Assembly: GCA_008692225.1 (NCBI GenBank)
Contig: VICG01000001.1
Coordinates: 1,910,501 to 1,974,500, forward strand
Source of the DNA: Monilinia fructicola
Taxonomy: Eukaryota; Ascomycota; Leotiomycetes; Helotiales; Sclerotiniaceae
Direction of reading: 5' to 3'
Length of the DNA stretch: 64,000 nucleotides
How positions within the stretch are numbered: the first letter of the stretch is position 1; every line of letters begins with the position of its first letter. This document shows, piece after piece, positions 36,244 through 49,931 of the stretch. The translations under genes were made by a program, and so were the position numbers. The notes beneath the pieces are model-generated. The model ran no database searches and was not told where the DNA came from. It was given only the letters and a program-made list of their open reading frames with translations.

Positions 36244-39200
36244 TTTGGTAGTTGATGAGAGTAATGGAAGTATACTGATGGAGTATCAAAAACAGAAGTT
36301 TGAAGATGAAGTCTGAGGAGGCTTGGAGGATCTGAAGTTCTGTTACAACAAGGTCTTGAGGTGCCCTCCACTGGGGATATTCCTCCATATATATAATATG
36401 TGAATGCGGGACAACCCAAACTGACGCAGCTATACGGATTTCCAAAACTACTTGGTCCCGAATCCTGGCGCCCTTCTTGCTCAGCTACTCTACGACACAA
36501 ACGATCAAACCCTGCTCAGTGACCCTAGGAGAAGAAATCCCCTGCAATTACTTTTAGATACCCTGCACAGCATGCCCCCCTGCAAGCCACTTTGCACACC
36601 CTGTTAAAAACGGCCGGGAGGTGCGCCGTGCAGCTGGGGCAGTCGATTCTGTCACAGACACTCACACACCATCTTATAGACACCGAGTCCAAACCTAAAA
36701 GGGTACATTCATCCACATGCATGTCTGAGGCGTACAATTTCCTAGTCAACATTTCTGGAATTGGAAATGTGGATTAATTAAGGGCCATTAATAGATTTCC
36801 GCTATATCACTCATATCATCAATGTCTATCTCGTAAAGCAGCACCAACCACCATCCGGAATAATTTGTCCGTTTTTTGACGAAATGTAGGTAAATTTAGA
36901 AACTTTTCACTACCTAATTTGACCAACTTTTGATTCCAGAGATAGCATCACCAAAACGTATACAGTAGAGACGCAGCAAAAACACCATTTGCCAGCCCAC
37001 CAGCCCTATGGCAGTAAAGATGAGCATACGTTATGTCTTGATCGTTGATGAAGCACAAACCACAAAACTATTCTGAAGCCTATCTTCTCAAACCCATGAA
37101 CCATGAATGAACGCACGAACGAACACATATAGTCTCCTCAATGATCAGTGGTCACTTGGATTTTCCACTTCCCCATATCAGGTATTCTTCTCGTTCTTGT
37201 TCTCATGATGTAAAGGTTAATTTTAGATATGGAAGCAAAAGCTGGTACCATCATCCTTCTTCATCTCGCGTCTAGTGAGTGAGTACTACTGTAATGTGAT
37301 TGACGTGTTAGTTTACTTAGTAACAAGGTCTAATGGTTAGTAACAAGGAGCTAGCAACGGCAACAGCAAGTTAATCACAGTAAAATGGCGTTCTTTGGAG
37401 GAAAATGGTTGCAGGGAGGAAAATGAATGCTGTTCACAAGTCTCTTATGGTACATTCTTCATTGGTATGAGCCACCATCACAAGTCACATACATGCCTAG
37501 ATGGTTATCAAAATGCATCTTGTCGCATACTCCAGATGGTTGCCTGAAGACCCTTTACAAATTGAACCCTAGTACAGGTCAAACCGGTGAACGACGTGAT
37601 AGGCACTACTTGCTGGTTACGGAATTATTATTAGACATTTCGAGAACCTCTTGGCTACACTGAGCTTTAATCATGGAAGCATGAGCTTCTGTTCTAAGAT
37701 TGGAGGCTCCATCTTGATAGATGATGAGTAAACCGTCACAATCCATCACAATTTAAACACCTAATCAAGGTAGTAGTGGGGTTTAAGCTCCTTTTCTTGT
37801 CTTGCGTCCCTCTCCTTTTGATGATTCCTACGCGAAGGACAATCACAAGAATTGTTCGAGGTCGGCGAAATCGTTTTACAATGGCTGAATCTAATTATGG
37901 CATTCATAGATATGGCATCTTTACGATGATACTGAACGTTTAACTTTAATATTCTTACAGGGGCTGAATTTGGGGGGGGATTAGGTCAGTATGTACGTAA
38001 ATCTAGATTAACTACCGTGGAAAGTTTTTCCCTACAGCTTTCTTTCCTCTTGACGGATTTGATCACTATCACCATGCAGCAATAATAAACACCTTATTTT
38101 ATTTGCAAGATCTAGCGATTCTCCAATATGAAAATCGTGGCGGATGTCGCGATATCGTTCAAATAGCTTGACTGGTCTCTCATCATTCGCTACAACCAAG
38201 TTAGTTCTAATATCATTTGAACTAATCGAGCCAAGAATATTCTTCACCATCTTGAGATTAACATCGCCGTCTACTGTAATTGAATGATAGGAAATTGATT
38301 GCACTTGATCCATCCATCCCAAATGGTATCCTTGCCGTGTCACATCCAGCCCTGAGAGCACACGTGCTTTGTCATATGTTTATGTAGCTCGGAGCGCCAA
38401 TGGCCAAGATGTCTGGGACGAGCGAATGAGTTGATTGGATGATATACCGAATGCGACAAGAGAAACTACAAATCTTGGGAACCGACTCCACACCACTATC
38501 CACATCCAAACCCTTGAACACACAGACACCCTAACCTCTCCGCCATCAATCAAAGTCCACACCGCAGGAAAATTGGCTGCATGGAGCATCTTCAACCCTG
38601 TTATGCACCCATCAGCCAATCAACATGGCACATTTCTGCTTTAGCGAGCAAAGTCGTAATTCAACGACGGTGAGAAAGTCGAACAGTAGCGGAGTACCAC
38701 AATTGCATGCTCAGGTTACGAAACGAAAGATTATTAACAAAGCATCCATATATCCTCGCAGCGTTCATTCCGGTACGACCGAAGAACGCATTCGATGCCC
38801 AGGTGGTCTCGTTGCGCATGACAGTAGACCGCTCAGCCCTACCCGGTCGCCATCTTCCCCTCTCGTCTCTAGGGACTGTACAGATGCCAAATAATCTGAA
38901 AGTAGAATGTTTGTGTTGTCTCTCAATGTCATGTACCGTAACCACGACGAATGGAATTGATTTCCGCAATCGTTAGCCTTCCAGCACCATGAGAAAATGG
39001 CCCTCTTAGGCTTTGAAATGCCTCGAGGCCCACAGCACAGATCGAGAATGGGGGTGATCGAGACCAGGGTTTGGGACACGGTTACACAATGTTCTGCGGT
39101 GAAGACTGTTTGACTCCTTGCCGTGAACGATCGACCGCGAACACCATGGGGATTAACGGATTTACGGACATAGTCTTCCAGCGCTCATGACGAAATCAAG

Positions 39201-42200
39201 GCCGTCTTTCACTGACGATATCCGAGTCCTAAATCCGGCTGTGTCTGTCTATCCTCCGTACGCAAACCCCCAGAATACTGATCGCCACAAGCCTGCCATA
39301 CCTTCCTGCCGTGTTTTGGTGTCTTTCCTCTAACGTTTTCCCCGTCCATTGCAATTAATTGCGATGAAGAAATTTTCGATGTTCCTACCCATGTTGTAAT
39401 GCTACTTGTCCCCTTTGAAGCGATGATTGTCAGCAAGAGTGCTTGCCTCTTCATATTTGGAACCGTCCTTCCGTTTTAGGTACTAGTTTTGGATATGATG
39501 CCAAAAAAAGCCGCGAGCAATATATCCGCATCAGACTATGAATCTAGTGATTACTGTTCCTGAATATATCAGCCTATCAGACGCGACAGAAGCTTGTTCT
39601 GTGCTTAGTGCCCAGAAGCCATTTCGGAGAATAATCGACTTCCACATACTGCACCTTCAACAGCAATCGCACGATGGACCGAGTTTCAGGGAATTTTGAC
39701 GGGGACTGTCACATTCTACGTTCAAGCGCTCACTACCTGCAGTCTGAGGGCTGGAAATTACGGCTCCTGAATCGATAGCACTCGTTGTCTCATCTCATAA
39801 GTCTCTCATCTCAAGGTTCTAGAAGTGGAAGCTTTCGTCTGAACCACTGCTGTTATCCGGTACGACAAATTCAAAATACATTTCGCAACCGAACACTCGT
39901 GAAAACCTGGTAGCTTTTCACCTAATATTTTCAATTGGGAGTTTGAAAGATACCACAATATGAGGCAACGAAGAGTAGTGCTGTACTTTATACATCCCCG
40001 CATCCATTCTTTTGGATATTTTCAAACGATGGGAAAATGCCATCCTCCCGACTCCCCACCGTGTGATTGGGAATGGCTCACGGACATCTTATCGCATTTC
40101 CCGCGTGGTTCCCAGGATGCCTCTCTCACGGATTACATGATACATGCGGAACATCTCATATCATCCTTCTATCGCCTCGTTGTTCTAGAGAAAAGGACGT
40201 ACCCGAAGCTCTGGCATCCACTCGTTCCCTCGTTTCCGAAGACTTATGTGATATCCTAATTCCACACAAGCACTCCGTCACCGCTGAAGATGATTCGAGC
40301 ACGCTTCCATGCGTGGCATGCTTGGTGCAATCGGTAAGCACAAGCAGGCCAAGCATTTCAAGGTCCCATCGAAGATATCCTCAACCACTGGTCTGTAAAC
40401 ATCGCTTAAGGTTCTGACACTATGCCCCGCCACGGCTAATAAGCACATGTATGTATATGCTGCGAAGACTCCCAGTGACAAAATACCGGGATGGGAAAGG
40501 GCTGAGCAATTTCTAGCTCTGGCTAAAGATGCCCTGGCTTGGCGTCTTTTCTGGTTTGTTCGAAGTAGAGTGAAATATGATGGCCGTGGGAATTATATAT
40601 AGATTCTTGAGGACATATCACAGTGCAGGCTCTTGACGATTTTGGCAGAGTACGAAGTTTAGCTTCTGGTATTGGGTTTTTTATATCTAGCATCACATAA
40701 AACCGCCGAACGGCGAGCGATTAATATTCTGGATCGTCCATATAAGCATTTATTTACAGCTCCAAGCTTTGATACTAAGATGGTCAATGAATGAACTAAT
40801 ACTAGCACTTTAAATACTGACAGCAAGCCGTTGAGTTAAATTGCGCCGTGGTCCTGGTCCGAGCAATTAAGAGTTTGAGACAGATCCACATGATCGAAGG
40901 CTGAGAAACGTTGACTCCACCGCATGCATCATCAAAGATGCCTTGGACCTTGCACGCTCTATTTCCTCCTAGCTTCAGACCTTCAGAAACGTCAAAATTT
41001 ATGCATAAAATGCATCATATTGAGTCACATCAAATCACATTCAGACGGTACGGTACGGTATTACATTCTCTCTTCGCCAGAAACACGTACATCCGAGATC
41101 CTTGGAACCTCCGGTCTCCCCTTTGGCCACGCTCATGCTTGAAATCATTCGTCCGTCCGGAATCCTTCGCATGGATACCCCATATATATCATGCCACCCA
41201 CCCTCGCAAGCAATACACCCAATGCACCAATAATTTCACCACAGGTCTCGCGCCATTCTAGCTTTGCCATCCCCCTCGTGCAACCAGTGTACGTGAAGAC
41301 TAACGTGATGCGAGTGGTCGCGGTGAAGATCGAAGTGCTAATTTTGCCCTTTGACGTCGTCCGCCTTGGGGCGAGCAGATCGCAGTGCTACAGTACTGTA
41401 CAATATTCTGGTCGCAGCTCCTGTGGAGACCGTCGCCCTTCCAATCACGCTGCGTCTCTGTGCTGTACTGTACTGCGCAGCTTCAGGCTATCTGTAATCC
41501 CAGGCTGTCCCTTCATCCTAGGATCGGGAATTCTCCGACGCCAAGTTTAGGACTTTGCGCGCGTTCTTTCGTCCGTAAGGAGTGACTTCATGCCCACTGC
41601 GTGCAGATGGATTAGGTAAGGATGCATTTGTACGAGAGGGGCGCGGGGATTGGCTGTTGCGAACGTGTGACGAGGGAAGATCATGGCGTTACATCAAGGG
41701 TCTCGCTACAGTATGTCGTAACCATTACAGGAGGTTAATTTACTCGTGATTCCTTCGCTCTGCCTGCTTTACGTGGTTCATCGTCCTTCCTCCCCACTCA
41801 TATGACTCTAAGCCTGCGGTAGAAGCATGGGATATTATCTCGTCGTGTCGTTTGGACGTTGAAGTTAGATGGGGGAGATCCAAAGCCTATTATGGAGTGT
41901 GGGCGCGCCATCGTTTCGTACGCCCCGATGGATTTGGGATGAGGCGGCATTTTGATTGGGTTGAGAACGAGGGGTTGCTTATAGCCAATCACGACGGGAT
42001 TAACATCAATGCTAGATTTGTATCATCAATGAGGAGGACAACGACGATAATGATGGTGCTATATTCCTTGGACAGTGGACTGGATATCGTATTTGACTTT
42101 ACTTGGTCATTCATTCATTCATTCATTCGTCCGTTCATTTAGATCTCAAGAGCATGCGAAAAGGTCTCAATCTTTGGAATGATGCAGAACCGTCGGCCGC

Positions 42201-43727
42201 GTACAGTGATCAACATACAAAAATTGGCATGCCATAGCAACCCCGCCGAGTTCGGTACATACATCCACAACGAGAATGCGTACATAAAAATCACAGTGAC
42301 ATGCATAACAACAGCATTGACAATTTGACACACCGCCGTCTCCCCATCCATCACAATGTACCTATCTGCAGCACGTTATTTCTCGTCCAGATACTCAAAA
42401 GTGGACGGGTGCATCGAATCACGTATCGCATCATTCATGCCCCATCGACCATGGATGCGAAAGTAACGTTAACACTCATTCATACCAACGGACGTCAAGC
42501 GTCTTGGTCCCTGAGGCTTGTTTCAACAGACCACATTGTTTCGTTGCGCATCGTACATCGTAATACTTAGCAAACATTCCGCAGGAAGAAGGCATCGGCC
42601 GACCGACCCCTACCTACCTACGTTATTCCTGTACTGTACCGTAATATTCGCCGCGTAAGGCTGAACAAAAGGTGGCATTTGTGCATTGTCGCTTCGTGGA
42701 GCCACCTCTGTATTCCTTATTCAGACGCCGAGTAGAATGCTCTCGCGGCATTGGTAGCATCGTTTGATCATTTGATATCAACACTCTTTTGTCACCACAC
42801 ACATACACACATACACACACACATCTACCACATCTCATGCAACATCTCAAACCCCCATACTTGCAGTTCACCGCCCGTCGATCATGCAATTTTCCATCGC
42901 ACGGTAAAAGCGTCCAGGGCTTTGCACGAAACGAGAGGAGGCAGTACTGTAGGGACTCTCATGATCGGCTCAGGGCTTGGAACGTGGGAAGGGCTGGGTG
43001 TGCCACAGGCGACTTTTCCCATTCGGGGCCATTTAACACACATTAATTCGACGGAATGTTCCAAATCCATGCGGTACGATAAGCGGTATGAGGCTAAGGC
43101 TGGGGCACAGCTGCTCGTTAATCGGGCTTGCCTGTGTTTTCTTTTTCCTTCGCAGGTGTACCTAGGTAACTGGAAATTAATAATTCCGTCGATTTGGTTG
43201 ATTTCGTTCGAGGTTCAAAGCCCTTATTACCGTACCAGTCTATTCCTAGATGTTTAGTGGATGAGTGGAGACACGAGATGATGGGGAGAGGACAAGATGT
43301 GTGTATGTAATATATTATAAATCCTGCGAGACCGCATTTCTGGTTTGGGGGCTGGGTTTGAAAAGGACCAGGGTCCATGTTTCGATCTGAATGGCTCAGA
43401 TAAGTTAGGGTGGGAAAGAATATACCCAATGTGGTTACGCTTTCTCGACACCCGCGAAATTCATCCATGGAAAGATCATATTGAGACATCGTATATCGGA
43501 CCAATAACAGGTATCGGGCTTCTAGTGAGGAGGAGAAGATCGAAGGTTACTATCTGGGTAAGGGTCCTGGTTCTATTCTTCATTCATACACCTAAAAAGT
43601 CCTGTCCACGCGATATTTGATTCATCACAGCTGGTCGTCGCGGCCATTACTCATGAACCTTGTTTTTGAGTTGCGGGCGGGTACAATACTGTAAGTGCTT
43701 CACTCCACTTCTACCGTTATACTTTTA
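36244..43727. other. Gene-poor stretch, no intact gene recognised
   Basis: 7.5 kb of ordinary base composition with only short open frames. Protein-like but unassigned pieces occur on the minus strand at 38032-38361 and on the + strand at about 39538-40420 (listed). Simple repeats include (TCAT)n at 42107-42129 and (CA)n at 42794-42824. TACTGTAC-type palindromes recur at 41389, 41464, 42631 and 42942. No family domain, signal peptide or multi-exon model could be built. Confidence 0.5.
39538..40420 (+). pseudogene. Possible decayed coding sequence, family unknown
   Basis: A frame starting ATG at 39538 reads MNLVITVPEYISLSDATEAC and on through HILHLQQQ before a stop near 39697. Further protein-like pieces lie downstream in changing frames, notably from 39960 (MRQRRVVLYFIHPRIHSFGY ... 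PCDWEWLTDILSHF) to about 40430. The alternation of good-looking segments with stops and frame changes suggests an old gene breaking down. I do not recognise the family, and chance open frames remain possible. Confidence 0.3.
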
Positions 43728-43957
43728 CTCTCCCCCCCCGGAATAAATGTTAAAGTATGGGTCGGCCCATATAAATCTAGCAAATAGTTTTATCATTGGA
43801 CCTTGATTTTGCCACAGCCCAAGAATAAAAATTTGCTAAATTCCACCCTGATTCAACTAAAAGATCAAAATCTGGCTTGTGCAAAGAATTATAACCAATC
43901 AGATGAAGCAAATTGGGGAGGATCCATCAATTAACATTTATTCCGGGGGGGGGAGAG
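43728..43957. mobile_element. MITE with ~26-bp terminal inverted repeats and TA duplication
   Basis: The left end CTCTCCCCCCCCGGAATA continues to TGTTAA (43728-43753). It is the reverse complement of the right end (43931-43957), the only difference being 8 C on the left against 9 G on the right. Directly outside both ends stands TA (43726-43727 and 43958-43959), the target duplication of Tc1/mariner-type elements. The 230-bp element has no open frame, so it would have been moved by a transposase elsewhere. Repeated AGCAAAT/ATTTGCT motifs occur inside. No second copy is present in this window. Confidence 0.85.
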
Positions 43958-46900
43958 TACTGTACAGCAATCCATACTGATCTACATTTAAAGCCAAAAT
44001 CCACTTACAAGCACTCACCTGGAACTCCATGGACTTACACGGATGCTTCAAGCGGGTAACGGCGGGGGGAAAGTTAGGACGATAAACCTCAGTCGACTCC
44101 ACATTGCTAAGGCCCTAATGATTCATGAAATCCATTCATCGTCCCATATCATGAATCTTTTATATGATCACGGGAATGCTTTTCTTCGTTGAGGCACCGG
44201 CAGGAGTCACAGTGGGGATAGTGGACCTTGGACGATTCCACTGCTTGAAAGTAACTTGTCCCGCACATATCCTATATTTTATATCTTTCCATATTAAATT
44301 GCGATATAGATTAACTTGTGATAGTTTTATGTGGGTGGCCGCAATGAAACAAACGAAGGAATTATTACATTTGACCCGTTTGCATGGCGGAGTACATATT
44401 TGAGGAACATAGTGCTTGATCATTGGATGGATGCGCATAGCGAATTCCCTTTTGCTGTACTGAGGAATCTTGCCGCTTGAATGATATGGGAATTCCACTG
44501 GGCAGTCTTGGTATTATGAATCAAGATCTGGAGAGGTCGATGAAGCGGTCCCTCTCCCGATTCTTTCGCAGCTCGCTGGTATATGAGCATACTTGTAGAG
44601 CCGTAGACAGATGACTCACGCCGTCCACTACGGCGCTTCCATATACACAGGACCTTATCTCCAGCACAGAAAATCTCTAGGCAGGCCTTGTGGTTGCAGA
44701 AACTTTGTTGGGGCCGGATGTTCAACATCCTTGCCAAGCCCTTACATGGACAAGATAAGTAGATAAATAGGTACCTAGCTTCAAACACGCTCTCAATTTG
44801 GTAACTCGTATCTTGCAAATGAAGATAATTCAAACGAAGGTGGAGGAGGGATGTGTCTGGATACTATAGAATCAATTAAATTCTGGACCGCACAGCCAAA
44901 CTGCTGTGCTGTGGATTTTGTTGCCTGTGTCCTTTCACGTACATTGAATGATTTGAATAATTAAAGGAAGGTGGAAAATGCGGTTATAGTGGCTCCAGTG
45001 GAAGCTTGCATATTGATGGGTCTTCGTTTGCGGTAAATGAGGGGCAGCTTAAGCTGTAACCGAGTTCGCCTCTAGTTCTATCCCCTTTTGAAATTTCCCA
45101 AGATCCGTCAATTGACGTTGACACCCCAGATTGGAAGCACAGAACAGGCACGAACCAAAATAATTTAGATTATTCACAAGTTTCTCGCGACATTTCAAAA
45201 GCTTCCCTACCGTAAACATTGATGGATCGGTTTGACGGGAAGTGTATCTTGCCTTCTCCACATCACATATGCCAAGCCGGATCTTTGTAGCCTATAGCTA
45301 TTTATCCATATCTCCAAACGTATCATCTGAAGCACTTATGGCAAATTCAATTTGGAATTGAGCAACAAAAAATCTAGATTGCCAATCTTTTCAATGAAAA
45401 AATCAAGCTACTTGAGCTTTATCCGGGATCCGAGGAAATTATTCTCTTGATCAGCCTTATCAATGATCATTTCGATATTGAGTGGTGATGTAGCCGAGCC
45501 TTAATTAACTAGAACTAATGTTTCGGCAAGCCAAAATTGCCATGTGGATGATTATTCACCTTGTTCATGCTAGGCTTCCATTAATCTTCAAACTCATCAA
45601 ATAGTAAACCATCTAGGTACCATTTAAATGGAATCGATCACCACAAATCATGTTTCGATCTCGAGCTCGCAATCAGTCGGGCTCGGGTCAATATTGCACC
45701 TTTTCTCATTCCGCCGTCCGCGGGATAAAGAACTTTTCCGTATCCGATTCGAGGCACATACGTATGATATCTTCGTATGCCCAGATATGAGATGGTCAAC
45801 TGATTAGAATCTACCCAGCGTTCAGGGTAGGTCAAGGGAGGGATGAGAAGGGCGCAGTGCATACACGCATATAATTGATGTCTTCCATGATCCATTGTCA
45901 CCATTGAGGCAAGGATCCTCGGATTGACGGACTTAAAGCTTTGGACGGATCGTGGATGAAACTGAAAGTCAACGAGATGCTGGTGTGGCTTGACAATCTC
46001 CGACCAAGAAAACGAACGGAGTAGTGATTCATCATGCATGTAGAATATTGAGTTTCCATAACTTCTATGCTTGTTTGGCTGTTTGCTTGCTCAATTTATA
46101 GGCTTGGGTATGTGGATTGTTCGGTTCGTGTCGCATATACATACCAGGGCATAGCAACGAATCGGTCGAGATTCGCTGTCCCTTGTCGCCTTCTGAACAA
46201 TCTCAATCTCTCGAATTGAGGCTCTTCTCCCCCGAGCCGTAACAAAGTTCAGATATCGGTGTAGGCCCTGCAGAATATGGTGTGGTGAAGTGTGGTAACG
46301 CAAAACACGTAGCCTGCCATTACAGTCGGCGTACTTGGAATATTGGTTCGTAATAAATGATTTCTGTTACATTTATCCAATGCTTAAGGCTCAATCAGTC
46401 CGTCTAATGCCGAACTCTCGGCCGCTCTCTGTTCAGCTTTTTTTTCTGTTTAGCGCGTCAACCTTTGATTAATGATCGCATACCACCAACTGTTGTTGTT
46501 GATCTGTAGATGATAGCTATATGTATTCCAACTGTTATCTTTCTTGATTACTTGCATACGGATAAGTGATTCTGCATATCCGAAATCGACAGAGAAGTCC
46601 CGAGTAGTCTGACTGTACCTTGAACTGCCGAATTGTCGGAATTTTGACGTCTCAATGAAAGCAGCCGTGAGCATAGAGTGGGATCTCGGGACCGATGTCG
46701 GGCTGGTTCGGTGTACTGTTTCAGACATCTGGTCTGTAAATCTCTAGCATCTTATTTGATCCAACTTTGTCACGCAAATCATGCCTAGCTGTATACAAAG
46801 GCTCCTTCATATAGAGTAAATTGCAATATCTGTAAAATCAAATCCGTAACTTCCCTCCTTTCATTCTGTCTCGCTCTGGCTTGGTCTTCGCACCAGGTGA

Positions 46901-48351
46901 GAGGCACAGCATAGTAGCTGGACAAAGGGGTTAAATGGGGAAAGTAATTCTATTAGTTGATGAATTAAGAAGAAACTGAGGAGTATAAGATAGCATGTAA
47001 CTTTTCCTTTTTTTTGCGGCTCAACTGATTCTTGTTGTGTGCGGGTGGTCTTGAGGCTTGAAGCGCCTATATTTCATTATATATGATCAATGAGGCTTGA
47101 TAGTCATTTACTTCTGGGAGATCTGTAAGACTTGATCGGAAGTGAACGCAAATGTGGAGACATTAAGAATGGATCTCAAAGAAGCTCTTTACTCGTAAAG
47201 CTATAAGTCGAGTACAATGACATACAGTAGGCTATCGAGAATCGTACTTATTGAAATCTTCTTTCTCTATCCATTGCTAATTAGACAGAAGGAAAGTTTC
47301 CCATTGGAGGCATTGAAGTGGAACCAGTTCACCAACGGTTCAAGTGACAAAAGTCATTCGTTTCTCCTTCCATGGATCAAACATCATCATCCCTCTGAAT
47401 TAATGGACTACCCAATCCCCTACTTAGTACTATTGGGCTGCATAGATTCCAAGCTCCAAGACTCGCCTTGAAGTCTCTTCTACTTCTATCTAGTACATCT
47501 GATGGAACCTATTGGAAGAATTGATATACAGAATTTCCTTACCTTTCATGGACAATGCGTGTCCTGAAATAAAGAATCTATAGATGTTGTCATGAAAAAG
47601 CTTAAGAATAACGAGAACCGGAACAGTTTTTTGTTTCCCACTTTGCACTATACTCCTTAAGTAGTATCAAACACCTTTATGGTTGAATTGTACCTACCTA
47701 GTATGTACCAGGTATCCTTTCGATGGAGGCAGTGACTTCACGCGCGCCTTCTCCATCCGCATCTATGTTAATAAACAGATGGAAAGAAAGCCTTCAAATC
47801 TTCCCACATTGTAAAACTCACCAAGCACACACAGCAACCGGGAAATGTGATCTAATCGGAGACTATATGTACGCCTATCTGAAGATAATAACATGATACT
47901 TAAGCTACTCGTAAGAACCAGGAAATGAGATGAATTTCCGTCTTCTCATACTTTGGATTTATTGATTAAGCCGTCAAATACTGCGTTGTTTCACCCGCTT
48001 CAGAATCAAAAACCGAAATGAATAGTAAGCCATATTTCCCACCTTAAATCAGCCAACTCGAATAGTTTTTACATCTTTCAGTTGCATGAAAAAATCAATA
48101 CTCAGGTGATATAAGATAAGAACTCAACATCAAATTGATGAAGAGATGAAAAGTTTTAAAGGTTAATCGCTAGTTCTAAGCATCAATACCACAAGAAGTC
48201 TTACATTCTCATGTGACTTTGAGACTGCTAACCAGAAGCGACTCTATTCGTTCTTTCTTCTCTTCAACTGAAATTGACGTGTCTAAATTATGGTTTGCGA
48301 TCATTTTGTAACCTGCTTGCCGAGTTTGACTTCTCGGTTGATATTTGGGTA
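43958..48351. other. Gene-poor stretch, no intact gene recognised
   Basis: 4.4 kb without a supported gene. Minus-strand open frames at 45638-46039 and 46450-46728 (MSETVHRTSPTSVPRSHSML...) are the longest, but they show no domain and no neighbouring exons that I can join. The palindromic CCTACCTAGGTA-like motif recurs in parts (GTACCTACCTAG near 47690). Confidence 0.45.
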
Positions 48352-49330
48352 TTATTTTAGATCTTTGCAAGGCTTTGGATCATATATCACTCCAATCGTA
48401 GGATTTGGATCGTCAATGTAGTTATCATGCGTCATGTTCAAAGTCTTCTTGACCCATGAATTTAAGATACTTATGAATTTCATAAAGTTGCAATTGTTAA
48501 AGTCAAGACGTTCAGTGTTAAAGACATGGTGACATGACAAATTGTGATGAAGGACCCCTATTATTGTATTGTCCAGACCAAACCCCAAATTGATCCGTAC
48601 TTTGGCGCCATTTTAGATCAACAAATGCCTCGATGCGTTATGCTCCTGATCAGCGTTCTTACTTGCAACAAAATTGTTACATCAAAGCCACCTTATAGAT
48701 CTATGTTCTTCTCAACTCATCATCTTCTTTCTTGCTCGCACCTTCCTCCAGATATCTACCATTGCAATGCATATTAGTTGTCTCCTTGGCCGATTCGTAT
48801 TTCTCGCGTTGCTCTGATGCCAATGTTTGCGTGTTTAAGAGCTCTACTACGAATTTCTTTCAATATCTATCTCGAGTGAGCCCGTTGTTTTCTAAACAGA
48901 GTAAAATAGAATCCATACCAATCTCTCTCAACTTATACAATGTTGGAAGTGTCTTTTAGAGTTGGTAGTATTTGTCGACAATCAGCTGCTGATCTTTAGC
49001 AGAGTATTTGTCAACATGAATGCTATTGATGCAAGGGGACTGATTGAAATCCTTCCAGACTCTAAGTTTGGCGGCGCGATTCAGCTCTATGGACCTGCTA
49101 GTACTCTGGCAAAGTTCTACGATCGATGTTGCGACACCATCCTCTAATGCTCCACTTAGGGCTTTAATTTCGCGGCTGGCTCCCTTCATTTTTCTTTCTA
49201 AGTCCATCACTACGGTGGTTAATGTCTGGAAAATTAAAGGCGAGGTCGTGTATGAGCGCGAAGATTGACTGGTGCGATGGGAACTCGATACTTTCGTGCA
49301 GGTGGATGAGGAATCGTTGATCTGGAATCA
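48352..49330 (-). pseudogene. Possible decayed coding sequence, family unknown
   Basis: On the minus strand a long reading frame runs through MDLERKMKGASREIKALSGA, LEDGVATSIVELCQ and IHVDKYSAKDQQLIVDKYYQ. It is cut by TAA at 48956 but continues in the same frame with KTLPTLYKLREIGMDSILL, a TGA, then KKFVVELLNTQTLASEQREK and EEGASKKEDDELRRT. The second stop could arise from CGA by a single C-to-T change and the first from CAA. A further protein-like segment (48588-48352) follows in another frame. Possible upstream sequence reads ALIHDLAFNFPD, one base out of frame. Helical, charged, soluble; family unknown. Confidence 0.35.
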
Positions 49331-49931
49331 GGGGTTGCTATTCTACGTTTAGTTACTGGCCATCATTGGCGTTAATCTATATGAAGAAGTCCATTGATAC
49401 GTCACCGATGGTATGGGATATCGGACCTAAAAACTACTATCTTCATAAACCTCATAAGGTTTGAGAAGACAAATTTTTTAAATCAATCTGGGTTGAAAAC
49501 TCGTTGATGACTATTCAAGTATCTTGATGAATGGATTCGTAGACCTTAAGGTGGCAATAGAGAAGCTCTGAAGAGGGAGTAATTAGGGTGCTGGTTTGTC
49601 TGGGAAGATCAAAATATCAAAATGAGGTCAACCACTTTATTATGGTGAGGTCTGGATATGTGACCCAAACAATACCGAGCACACATATGGGAGAGACCAG
49701 GGAGGTTGCCTTAAGTTTTCTTAGAAGTACAAATTCACCAATTCAGTCTGTGAATTATAATTCTGTTTATGATGAAAGAAGATTGTTCAAGAACAAATTC
49801 GCCGAAACCGTAAGAACATAGAAAACTTTCCACTGGACAGACATTGTAATGTTTCTAGTTCACAACCTCATTTAGCACAATCTTTCAAGTGCTTGACGCT
49901 CATTTCTCCTGTATCCTTCAATTACTCATGT
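49331..49931. other. Intergenic, no gene recognised
   Basis: 600 bases between the decayed sequence and the 3' end of the PhyH-family gene. One + strand open frame (49588-49821) has no recognisable feature. Confidence 0.5.
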
